Positions 1 to 6,364 of a DNA stretch of 13,038 nucleotides are shown here, piece after piece (position 1 is the first letter of the stretch; every line of letters begins with the position of its first letter). Location: NCBI GenBank assembly GCA_964464825.1, contig CAYXKL010000075.1, positions 1 to 13,038 on the forward strand, given 5' to 3'. Below the pieces are notes generated by a model that did no database searches, had not been told where the DNA came from, and saw only the letters and a list, made by a program, of their open reading frames with translations. This DNA comes from DYJK01 sp964464825. Lineage in GTDB: Bacteria; Bacteroidota; Ignavibacteria; Ignavibacteriales; Melioribacteraceae. The position numbers and the translations under genes were made by a program.

Positions 1-656
1 AATTAATTGAATTAGTAAAACATTATAATAAAGATGATAATTATCATGGTATTCTTGTTCAGTTGCCGCTTCCAAAACATATAAACGAACAAAAAATTAT
101 TGAAACGATTGATCCTTCTAAAGATGTTGATGGATTCCATCCAGTTAATGTTGGCAATCTTGTTATAGGAAATAAAACGTTATTCCCATGCACACCTTAT
201 GGAATAGTTGAACTGTTGAAAAGATATAATATAAAAACTGATGGTAAACATGTTGTAGTTGTCGGTAGAAGTAATATTGTAGGTAAACCAATAGCAAATA
301 TGCTTTTGCAAAAGAAAGTAGGTGCTAATGCTGTTGTTACAATTTGTCATTCAGCGTCCAAAGATATTTCTCAGTTCACAAAACTTGCTGATATTTTAAT
401 TGCAGCAATTGGAAAGGCAGATTTTATTAAATCTGATATGGTGAAAGATGGTGTTGTTGTTATTGATGTAGGAATTAATAGAGTGGATGATAATTCAGCT
501 AAAAAAGGTTATAGAGTAGTAGGAGATGTTGATTATGAAAATGTTGCTAAGAAAGCATCTTACATTACTCCGGTACCAGGCGGTGTTGGTCCAATGACTA
601 TTGCAATGCTGCTAAAAAATACTTTTGAAGCATATACAAGAACTTATGGTAATTAA
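1..656 (+). CDS. folD: Bifunctional methylenetetrahydrofolate dehydrogenase / methenyltetrahydrofolate cyclohydrolase FolD, 5'-truncated by the window edge
   Basis: FolD interconverts 5,10-methylene-, 5,10-methenyl- and 10-formyl-tetrahydrofolate in the cytosol, using NAD(P), and feeds purine, thymidylate and formyl-Met synthesis. The frame is open back to base 3, so the TTG at 63 is an internal Leu codon and not the start. About 217 residues are visible against a usual length near 285-300, so roughly the first quarter is outside the window, including the catalytic lysine region. Visible family motifs are HGILVQLPLP (codons 16-25 from base 3), DVDGFHPVNVG, the Rossmann-type nucleotide motif GRSNIVGKP, the following TICHS, and the C-terminal signature PVPGGVGPMT. 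The stop lies 2 nt before deoC, with no terminator between them, so the gene heads or continues the operon running to aroA. Nothing looks damaged in the visible part, and the identification is secure. Confidence 0.96.
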   Translation, partial: LIELVKHYNKDDNYHGILVQLPLPKHINEQKIIETIDPSKDVDGFHPVNVGNLVIGNKTLFPCTPYGIVELLKRYNIKTDGKHVVVVGRSNIVGKPIANMLLQKKVGANAVVTICHSASKDISQFTKLADILIAAIGKADFIKSDMVKDGVVVIDVGINRVDDNSAKKGYRVVGDVDYENVAKKASYITPVPGGVGPMTIAMLLKNTFEAYTRTYGN

Positions 657-658
657 AT

Positions 659-1531
659 ATGAGCACATCATTTATTGATAAAATTGTTTCGCAAGTATTA
701 ATAGAAAAATCTCTCCAGGATTTTTACTGCCATGGCGGAACTTGTGTTGGATGGGAAAGAAATGTCGTTGATCAACCAACTGCAGTAAAAAATATTATTA
801 AAAATGGTGCTGATAGAATTGCAGCTGGTATCGGTGTTGGACAAGAGATTGTAGATAGAAATATAGCCAGAATGATAGACCATACTCTGCTTAAACCTGA
901 TGCCACACCGGATGATATTAAAAAACTTTGTGAAGAAGCAAGGACATATAGTTTTGCATCAGTTTGTATAAATCCTTGCTATGTTGCAATGTGTAAAGAA
1001 TTATTAAGCGGTTCAATAGTTAAAGTCTGCACAGTGATTGGATTTCCGTTAGGCTCTACAACCACAGAAATAAAACGTGCAGAGGCAGAACAAGCAATTA
1101 AGAATGGTGCTCAGGAAATTGATATGGTAATTAATATAGGTATGCTCAAACAAAGGAAATATGATTATGTTTTTAATGATATCAACCAGGTTGTTCTCGC
1201 TGCTAAAAGAACAAATGCAGTATGTAAGGTAATTATTGAATCGGCATTATTAACTGATGAAGAGAAAATAAAAGCATGTTTAATAAGTAAAGAGGCAAAG
1301 GCAGATTTTGTTAAAACATCAACTGGATTCAGCAAAGGGGGTGCAACTGCTGGAGATGTTGCACTAATGAAATATGTTGTTGGTTCATCGGTTGGTGTTA
1401 AAGCTTCCGGCGGTATCAGAACTGCTGAAGATGCTAAGTTAATGATAGAGAGCGGTGCAGATAGAATCGGTGCAAGTGCCAGCGTAAAAATTGTTAAAGG
1501 CGATACAAATTCTTCAAGCGGCGGTTATTAG
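659..1531 (+). CDS. deoC: Deoxyribose-phosphate aldolase (class I) with an N-terminal extension
   Basis: DeoC cleaves 2-deoxyribose-5-phosphate to glyceraldehyde-3-phosphate and acetaldehyde, the last step of deoxynucleoside catabolism, in the cytosol. The TIM-barrel enzyme starts around residue 68 with IDHTLLKP (73-80). D155 in the EIDMVIN strand matches the proton-relay Asp. K219 in VKTSTGF is the Schiff-base lysine, and K248 in VKASGGIR is the second active-site lysine. The C-terminal phosphate-binding stretch is GADRIGAS (266-273). The protein has 290 residues, about 65-70 more than short DeoC forms. The extra N-terminal part carries a C24-x4-C29 pair with H25 and a segment (46-60) that resembles the enzyme's own C-terminal phosphate-binding region. 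Extended DeoC forms are known in several phyla. The ATG at 659 lies 2 nt after folD and has no clear ribosome binding site, which suggests coupling. The stop TAG overlaps the next start by 1 nt. Confidence 0.95.
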   Translation: MSTSFIDKIVSQVLIEKSLQDFYCHGGTCVGWERNVVDQPTAVKNIIKNGADRIAAGIGVGQEIVDRNIARMIDHTLLKPDATPDDIKKLCEEARTYSFASVCINPCYVAMCKELLSGSIVKVCTVIGFPLGSTTTEIKRAEAEQAIKNGAQEIDMVINIGMLKQRKYDYVFNDINQVVLAAKRTNAVCKVIIESALLTDEEKIKACLISKEAKADFVKTSTGFSKGGATAGDVALMKYVVGSSVGVKASGGIRTAEDAKLMIESGADRIGASASVKIVKGDTNSSSGGY

Positions 1532-1755
1532 TGGTTTTAGATTTAATTGTTACTAAAACTGATGATGGTTTTTCTGCTGAAATACCTTCCTTAAAAGGTT
1601 GTGAAAGCTGGGCTCATAACGAAGATGAAGTAATTAGTAAAACTATAGAACTATTTAGTTTTTATATTCAAGCATCTCCTGATTTCAAATTCAAAATTGA
1701 TAGGGCACGCAAAGAAGGTAATACTATAACCTATAAAATTATTTTCAATAAATAA
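1531..1755 (+). CDS. Small HicB-like domain protein, solitary (no HicA partner)
   Basis: This 74-residue protein resembles the partial RNase H-like fold of HicB antitoxins. An N-terminal beta hairpin (LDLIVTKTDDGFSAEIP) leads into LKGCESWAHNEDEV, matching the usual pattern of a 'GF.AE.P.L.GC...G...EEA' strand-turn-helix, then a helix at about 31-47 and a C-terminal strand TYKIIF. It is shorter than typical full HicB antitoxins and has no C-terminal DNA-binding (HTH or ribbon-helix-helix) domain. No HicA-like toxin (about 60-80 residues with a GSH motif) is found on either side, and the gene lies inside a housekeeping operon. The GTG start overlaps the deoC stop by one base (TAGTG), and no ribosome binding site is evident, so translation is probably coupled to deoC. 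It may be a domesticated, non-toxin-linked member of the fold. Its function is unknown. Confidence 0.75.
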   Translation: MVLDLIVTKTDDGFSAEIPSLKGCESWAHNEDEVISKTIELFSFYIQASPDFKFKIDRARKEGNTITYKIIFNK

Positions 1756-1756
1756 T

Positions 1757-2347
1757 ATGCGAAAATTTAAAACAGATGAAAGATTAAATAAAATAACAGA
1801 AGCAGCTTCTGCCCGCCAGCATTCTTTACGGTTAGTATGTGAAAATATTCACGATCCGCACAATGTAAGTGCAATTTATAGAACTTGCGATGCCGTTGGT
1901 GTTGCAAAAGTAACATTACTTTATACAGTTGAAAAAATTCCTAAAATTAGCAGAGTAAGTTCTGCTTCTGCTAATAAATGGATTGAAACTGAAAAATTTA
2001 ATGATATAAAGATTTGTCTTGAGTCATTAAAAAAAGAAGGTTTCAAAATATATTCCAGTTTTATTGATAAAAATGCAAAGAATTTATATGCACTCGATCT
2101 TACTAAAAAAATTGCATTTGTTCTCGGTAATGAACATAGAGGCGTATCTGAAGAAGTGAAAGAAATGTCCGACCAAATATTTTATATACCGATGAGAGGG
2201 ATGATTCAAAGCTTGAATGTTTCTGTTGCAGCGGCTGTAATTTTATACGAAACACAAAGACAGAGATTTAATGCCGGTATGTATAAAAAAAGTGATCTTT
2301 CAAAAGAAGAACTCGATAATTTAATTGATAGTTGGTGTGCTAAATGA
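1757..2347 (+). CDS. trmH: SpoU/TrmH-family tRNA (guanosine-2'-O-)-methyltransferase
   Basis: This is a SPOUT-superfamily RNA 2'-O-ribose methyltransferase, most like TrmH, which methylates G18 in the tRNA D-loop using S-adenosylmethionine. All three SpoU motifs are present. Motif 1 is HNVSAIYRTCDAVGV (35-49), with N36 and the catalytic-type R42. Motif 2 is FVLGNEHRGVS (121-131), with N125 and E126. Motif 3 is IPMRGMIQSLNVSVAAA (144-160), with S152 and N154, and forms part of the trefoil-knot SAM pocket. The length (196) and the helical C-terminal tail (SKEELDNLIDSWCAK) fit TrmH better than the longer RlmB-type enzymes, which carry an extra N-terminal L30e-like domain. The gene starts 1 nt after the HicB-like gene and its TGA overlaps the aroA ATG by 4 nt. 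The family is certain; the exact tRNA position is inferred from homology. Confidence 0.88.
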   Translation: MRKFKTDERLNKITEAASARQHSLRLVCENIHDPHNVSAIYRTCDAVGVAKVTLLYTVEKIPKISRVSSASANKWIETEKFNDIKICLESLKKEGFKIYSSFIDKNAKNLYALDLTKKIAFVLGNEHRGVSEEVKEMSDQIFYIPMRGMIQSLNVSVAAAVILYETQRQRFNAGMYKKSDLSKEELDNLIDSWCAK

Positions 2348-3624
2348 AACAAGAATTTAATAAAATTGATAAAGTTACTGGTACATTAAAATTACCCGGT
2401 GATAAATCTATATCACACCGTTCAGTAATGTTTGCAGCTATGGCTGGTGGGAAATCTATAATAAAAAATTGCTCAAATTCAGAAGATGTTACTTCTTCCA
2501 TTGAATGTTTTTCAAAGTTGGGTGTGAAATACGAGAATGTAAAAGATGTTATTTATGTGAATGGGAAAGGATTAAATGGTTTCAGTTCACCAAATGAAAA
2601 ATTAAATGCCGGCAATTCTGGAACTACTGCACGCTTAATAACTGGTATATTATCTGCTCAGAATTTTACTTCAAATCTTATAGGTGATGATTCATTATCT
2701 AAGAGACCGATGCTACGTGTAGTTAATCCGCTTAGATTAATGGGTGCAGATATTGAAACTAGTCCAACTGGAACTTTACCCTTGAAAATAAATCCGACTA
2801 GCGCTCTCAAACCGATCGATTACCAGCTAGAAGTTGCAAGTGCACAAGTAAAAAGTGCGATTATATTAGCAGCTGTTCATTTGAAGCAAACATCAAAAAT
2901 TATTGAGAATATTTCTACTAGAGATCATACCGAAAAAATGTTGGATCTAAGGGTAGAAAAAATTAATAATCAAAAAATAATTTATGCTTCAGCTGAAAAT
3001 TACCCTAAACCATTTGAAATGACCGTACCATCGGATATTTCTTCAGCAGCATTTTTCATAGTACTTTGTTTGTTATCTAAAAATTCTAGTTTAATAATTA
3101 AAGATGTTTCATTGAATGAAACACGTACCGGTGTTTTAGAAGTTCTTATAAAAATGGGTGGAAGAATTTCGATTGAAAATGAAAAAAATGAGAATGGTGA
3201 AAAAAGAGGGGATATTAGAATTGAATCAAGTAAGCTTATTAATATTGAAATACCATCCGATATAATTCCTAACATAATAGATGAAATACCGATATTGGCT
3301 ATTGCCGGTCTTTTTGCCGAAAGTAATTTTAAAATTAAGAATGCTAAAGAATTGCGTGTTAAAGAATCCGACCGTATTAAATCGATCTGCTATAATTTAA
3401 AGCTTGCTGGTTTAAATGTTATTGAATATGAAGATGGGTTCGAAATATTCGGTAATCTAAATGAAAAGAAAGTAGAATTTGATAGCTTTGGTGATCACAG
3501 AATAGCTATGGCATTTGCTATCTTATCTTTGTTAAACCCAAATGGCGGTGTTGTAAATAATTTTGAATCAGTAGGAATTTCTAATCCAGATTTTATTAAT
3601 CAATTAAAAGATATCTGTTTCTAG
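2344..3624 (+). CDS. aroA: 3-phosphoshikimate 1-carboxyvinyltransferase (EPSP synthase)
   Basis: AroA transfers the enolpyruvyl group of PEP to shikimate-3-phosphate, the sixth step of the shikimate pathway to chorismate and aromatic amino acids. The protein is full length at 426 residues. Visible motifs are LPGDKSISHR (17-26, with K21, S22 and R26 for substrate), NAGNSGTT (88-95), KRPMLR (120-125), SAQVKSA (166-172), DEIPILAIA (313-321, with D313 as the general-base position), RVKESDRI (338-345, binding PEP phosphate) and DHRIAMA (384-390). The residue matching E. coli Gly96 is G93, so the PEP pocket looks ordinary. The C-terminal end reads GISNPDF, without the lysine found at this position in E. 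coli-type enzymes; other AroA lineages also lack it. The ATGA overlap with trmH suggests translational coupling. The stop TAG is shared in palindromic form with the convergent bshC stop. Confidence 0.96.
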   Translation: MKQEFNKIDKVTGTLKLPGDKSISHRSVMFAAMAGGKSIIKNCSNSEDVTSSIECFSKLGVKYENVKDVIYVNGKGLNGFSSPNEKLNAGNSGTTARLITGILSAQNFTSNLIGDDSLSKRPMLRVVNPLRLMGADIETSPTGTLPLKINPTSALKPIDYQLEVASAQVKSAIILAAVHLKQTSKIIENISTRDHTEKMLDLRVEKINNQKIIYASAENYPKPFEMTVPSDISSAAFFIVLCLLSKNSSLIIKDVSLNETRTGVLEVLIKMGGRISIENEKNENGEKRGDIRIESSKLINIEIPSDIIPNIIDEIPILAIAGLFAESNFKIKNAKELRVKESDRIKSICYNLKLAGLNVIEYEDGFEIFGNLNEKKVEFDSFGDHRIAMAFAILSLLNPNGGVVNNFESVGISNPDFINQLKDICF

Positions 3625-5246
3625 AGTTCCAAAATTTGATGCTCAAATTTATTGATATTCAATTCATTGAAAATCCATTTCAAAATATCCATTCCGTATT
3701 TATTAACGAAATAGATAAAATTAAGTTCTCTTTCTTGCATGTTGCTGTTCGGAAATAATACATTCTGAACTTTAGTAAGTTGACGGATTGTTGCTTCATG
3801 CTTCCTTTTTTCTGCTTCTACAGCTTTCGATTTTAGATAATCAATAGATTGCGAAACTTTTTCTTTTGATTTTGAATTTAAGTCGGATAATGTTTTATCA
3901 ATAGCTGTAAGTTTAATATTTAGTTCGGCAAAAATCTCTCCTAACGATGAGTTCACATCATCAAACAATTTTTCAATATTAAAATCCGAGTTGGCAGCAA
4001 TAACTTTAGAAATCAATTCATCACCGGAAGTAAAAACATCTGGGTAATTAACAGTGTATTTTTCTAATATTGATTTAACTCCTCTTTCTACAATTGTTGC
4101 AGATGATCTGGGATATATGTACGGCTGCAGAATTTTATAAATGTCATACAATGGTGTAACTTGCGCAAAGTAGCTGATCTCCGATGGTCCGCCAACATAA
4201 AAACCGGTTTGGAATAAATAATCCTGGCATATCGGTCGAAGTAAAACATTCGGACTAAATTTTTCAGGATTGTTATTAAGCTGTAATAAGATTTCCTCTT
4301 GAGTGAATTTCTTACGTTTATTTTTCAACCTATAATCATTTTCGGCCGGCTCAATAGATATGCGTTCGTTTTCATCAACATAGAAAAGATTAATTGGTTT
4401 AACTTTTACTTGTGCGTGATAAATATCCTCTAATTCAGCACTCCGTTCTACTAAATAGCCGGTTTGATTTCTGTAGTTAATTATTTCTTGCTTGAAGATC
4501 GGGATTAAAAGTTTTTTAACTGAGGGATCAATTGGACTGAATACAATTAACCCGTATTCATCAAAGAGGGAAATCATTAATTCTCTAAAAGATTCCAAAA
4601 ATGTTCTACCCGGTCGATAAATTGATTTTATTAGGTCTATCAATGATTTTTTAAATTCACTTTCACGCAATCCATCAGTCATCTGAGTTAAAACCGACTC
4701 AAGATTATCATTGAACCGAAGTTCACCGATACTCCCTCTATTTAATTCTTCAGGTTGTCCATCATCATATTTAAGATTCAGAATGTTATTTTCATTATTC
4801 AAAATATTAGTTGATCTTACTTCCTCATAATCATGATCATCACCTTCTAACCAGAATATTGGTACAAACTGATAACCGTCGTATTTTTCCTTTAAAAAAT
4901 TACAAAGTTTAATAGCAGTAATTGTCTTATAAAAAGTATAAAGTGGTCCGCCGAAGATACCCAATTGCTGTCCAGTAATTACAGCAATTGTTTTGTTAGA
5001 TTGTAATAATTCTATATTAGCATAGGTTCGTTTTGATATTTTATTATTTGTGTACTGATTTTTAATAATCTCAGAGAGTTCAGATCTATGAGTTTTTTCT
5101 TTTTGAGTTAAAATCTTGAAGAATTCCTCATAAGATTCTTGAGCTCTAAAGTTTCTCTTAAAAAACTTTTGGACGTTGTCAAATTCATGTATATAATCCA
5201 AAAATAAATTTTGATTGCCGGGTATATCAGAAAAGTTTAAATACAT
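3621..5246 (-). CDS. bshC: Bacillithiol biosynthesis cysteine-adding enzyme BshC
   Basis: BshC acts in the last step of bacillithiol synthesis, in which cysteine is added to glucosaminyl-malate. Bacillithiol is a low-molecular-weight thiol used for redox buffering and detoxification. The length (541) is typical. Family motifs are AVITGQQLGIFGGPLYTFYK (88-107), FWLEGDDHDYEEV (131-143), and the core VLLRPICQDYLFQTGFYVGG (334-353) followed by PSEISYFAQ and YPRSSATIVE (378-387). A long, charged helical segment (about 425-495) fits the family's coiled-coil arm. The ATG at 5246 is preceded by a strong GGGAG Shine-Dalgarno with 5-nt spacing (5252-5256), which supports this start. The gene is convergent with aroA, overlapping it by the four bases CTAG, and divergent from the ROK gene. 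BshA (glycosyltransferase) and BshB (deacetylase) are not in the window and must lie elsewhere if the pathway is complete. It appears to be transcribed alone. Confidence 0.95.
   Translation of the reverse strand: MYLNFSDIPGNQNLFLDYIHEFDNVQKFFKRNFRAQESYEEFFKILTQKEKTHRSELSEIIKNQYTNNKISKRTYANIELLQSNKTIAVITGQQLGIFGGPLYTFYKTITAIKLCNFLKEKYDGYQFVPIFWLEGDDHDYEEVRSTNILNNENNILNLKYDDGQPEELNRGSIGELRFNDNLESVLTQMTDGLRESEFKKSLIDLIKSIYRPGRTFLESFRELMISLFDEYGLIVFSPIDPSVKKLLIPIFKQEIINYRNQTGYLVERSAELEDIYHAQVKVKPINLFYVDENERISIEPAENDYRLKNKRKKFTQEEILLQLNNNPEKFSPNVLLRPICQDYLFQTGFYVGGPSEISYFAQVTPLYDIYKILQPYIYPRSSATIVERGVKSILEKYTVNYPDVFTSGDELISKVIAANSDFNIEKLFDDVNSSLGEIFAELNIKLTAIDKTLSDLNSKSKEKVSQSIDYLKSKAVEAEKRKHEATIRQLTKVQNVLFPNSNMQERELNFIYFVNKYGMDILKWIFNELNINKFEHQILEL
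3632..3650. terminator. Candidate weak hairpin at the aroA/bshC convergence
   Basis: A perfect 8-bp inverted repeat, AAATTTGA-TGC-TCAAATTT, lies 7 nt past the aroA stop and inside the last codons of bshC. On the + strand it is preceded by an A-run and followed by TTTATT-like sequence. On the - strand it is followed by TTTT and comes just before the bshC stop. It is the only hairpin of any length I see at this junction. The stem holds a single G-C pair and the poly-U stretch is short, so it would be a weak terminator at best and may only be coding sequence. Confidence 0.3.
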
Positions 5247-5279
5247 TAATTCTCCCGATATTATTAAAAATCTGTTATT

Positions 5280-5348
5280 TTAAGTAATGGAATAATGATT
5301 TTAAGTTAATCTCTTAAATCCTTAAGTGAATTTAATAAAATTTTAACT
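5280..5348. repeat. Phased 21-bp direct-repeat array in the bshC/ROK divergent region (candidate operator)
   Basis: TTAAGT occurs at 5280-5285, 5301-5306 and 5322-5327, exactly 21 bp apart each time. The next position in phase (5343-5348) reads TTAACT, one mismatch. The three perfect copies are followed by AAT, directly or after one base, giving a TTAAGT(N)AAT unit. A 21-bp period puts all copies on one face of the helix. The middle copy, read as TAAGTTAAT (5302-5310), fits the published LytTR-type half-site pattern [TA][AC][CA]GTTN[AG][TG], whose paired copies are normally 12-13 bp apart (a 21-22 bp period). The outer copies fit less well. The regulator is inferred; no such gene is in the window. 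Confidence 0.5.
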
Positions 5349-5371
5349 AGTCGTAAATTAATCAATATTAT
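5343..5371 (+). promoter_or_regulatory. Candidate sigma-70-like promoter for the ROK gene
   Basis: TTAACT (5343-5348, 4 of 6 to TTGACA) and TATTAT (5366-5371, 5 of 6 to TATAAT) are separated by 17 bp. Transcription would start near 5378, just ahead of the GGAG ribosome binding site at 5384-5387 and the ATG at 5397. The -35 hexamer is itself the fourth phase of the TTAAGT array, so the three upstream copies sit where an activator would contact polymerase. In sequence this AT-rich such matches arise easily, and the sigma-factor preference of this lineage is uncertain. Confidence 0.35.
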
Positions 5372-5396
5372 TCAATAATAATCGGAGTAAACTAGT

Positions 5397-6362
5397 ATGG
5401 CGGGCGGTTACATCATTTCTGTTGACCTTGGGGGTACTAAAATTCTCTCTGCATTAATTAATTCGAAAAACGAAATTGTTGGAAGGACAAAGATTCCAAC
5501 AGATACTGATAAAGGGAAAGAACATCTGGTTGAGCTGATTGCTCAATCCATAAAACAAGTGATGGCAGAAAATGAGGTTTCTGAACGTGATGTAAAAGCA
5601 GTCTGTTTGGGTGTTCCGGGCACAGTCAATCCTTTTACGGGTGTTATCGGGAATGCACCGAATCTTTGTATTAAAAACTTTAATATCAAAGAAGCAATGT
5701 CTAATTATTTTTCAATGCCGGTATTGGTAGAAAACGATGTTAATCTTGCCGGTCTTGGGATAAAAAAATATGAATTTAATGACAATCTTAATAATGCACT
5801 GATTGTATATATAGGAACTGGAATTGGCAGTGCTCTTTTCTTTGATGGAAAATTGTACCGCGGTTCTACTTTTTTTGCCGGTGAAATTGGGCATATGCTC
5901 ATTGAATCCAAAGGATTATTTTCTTCTAAATCAAAAAAATCTACTTTTGAATTAACTGCAAGTAGAACTGCAATAGTGAGAGATATAAAAAAGGATTTAC
6001 GCAAAGGGAAAAAGAGTTTACTGAATGAATATAAATCTCCAAAGAAAGCATTGAAAAGTAAAGGATTAGCACTTGCAGTTAAAAAAGGAGATCCGGTTGC
6101 TGTAAAATATGTTAGTAAAGCTGCTATAACTATCGGGACTGTTATTGGCAGTGTAACAACTTTATTGAATTTAGATTCAATTATTTTAGGTGGCGGAGTT
6201 ATTGAAGCTATGCATGAATTTATGTTACCTAGAATTAAATCTGCATTTAAGGACGCTGTATTACCTGAACCGGGGAAAAATGTTAAAATTACGGCTACTA
6301 AACTTGGAGATGATGCAGCACTTTATGGTGGTATTGCTTTAGCTGAAGAATTTCAAAGTTAG
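5397..6362 (+). CDS. ROK-family sugar kinase-like protein, zinc-site cysteines replaced
   Basis: ROK proteins are cytosolic ATP-dependent sugar kinases (glucokinase, fructokinase, N-acetylhexosamine kinases) or sugar-responsive repressors. This 321-residue protein lacks an N-terminal HTH, so kinase rather than repressor is expected. The phosphate motif DLGGTK spans 10-15. VENDVNLAGLG (111-121) contains N113 and the catalytic-base-type D114. GTGIGSALFFDGKLYRG spans 140-156, and GEIGH (162-166) provides E163 and H166 for sugar binding. GGGVIE (265-270) is the C-terminal ATP-binding loop. The normal zinc motif CxCGxxGCxE is absent: the three Cys positions align with S176, K178 and T183, although E185 and the following AS are kept. 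The C-terminal half carries a Lys-rich stretch (about 194-230). The start is supported by GGAG at 5384-5387, 9 nt before the ATG. The stop lies only 2 nt from the convergent methyltransferase stop. The sugar substrate cannot be read from the sequence. Confidence 0.85.
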   Translation: MAGGYIISVDLGGTKILSALINSKNEIVGRTKIPTDTDKGKEHLVELIAQSIKQVMAENEVSERDVKAVCLGVPGTVNPFTGVIGNAPNLCIKNFNIKEAMSNYFSMPVLVENDVNLAGLGIKKYEFNDNLNNALIVYIGTGIGSALFFDGKLYRGSTFFAGEIGHMLIESKGLFSSKSKKSTFELTASRTAIVRDIKKDLRKGKKSLLNEYKSPKKALKSKGLALAVKKGDPVAVKYVSKAAITIGTVIGSVTTLLNLDSIILGGGVIEAMHEFMLPRIKSAFKDAVLPEPGKNVKITATKLGDDAALYGGIALAEEFQS

Positions 6363-6364
6363 TA

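Noticed and set aside
63..656. Separate folD start at the TTG at 63
   Set aside because: The frame is open back to base 3 and the upstream codons encode the conserved HGILVQ just before LPLP, so this is an internal Leu codon of a truncated gene.
698..883. Antisense open frame within deoC, and similar ones at 3000-3275, 5705-6004, 5712-5894 and 11240-11425
   Set aside because: Each is antisense to a strong gene in an AT-rich sequence, with no family similarity; they reflect codon bias and not real genes.
1531..1755. Complete HicAB toxin-antitoxin system
   Set aside because: Only a HicB-like domain is present. Neither neighbour nor any short frame encodes a HicA-like toxin.
5343..5396. Two ACTAGT palindromes at 5346-5351 and 5391-5396 as an operator pair
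   Set aside because: A 6-bp palindrome occurring twice in short AT-rich sequence is weak evidence. The 45-bp spacing is not helically special, and the first copy overlaps the phased array.
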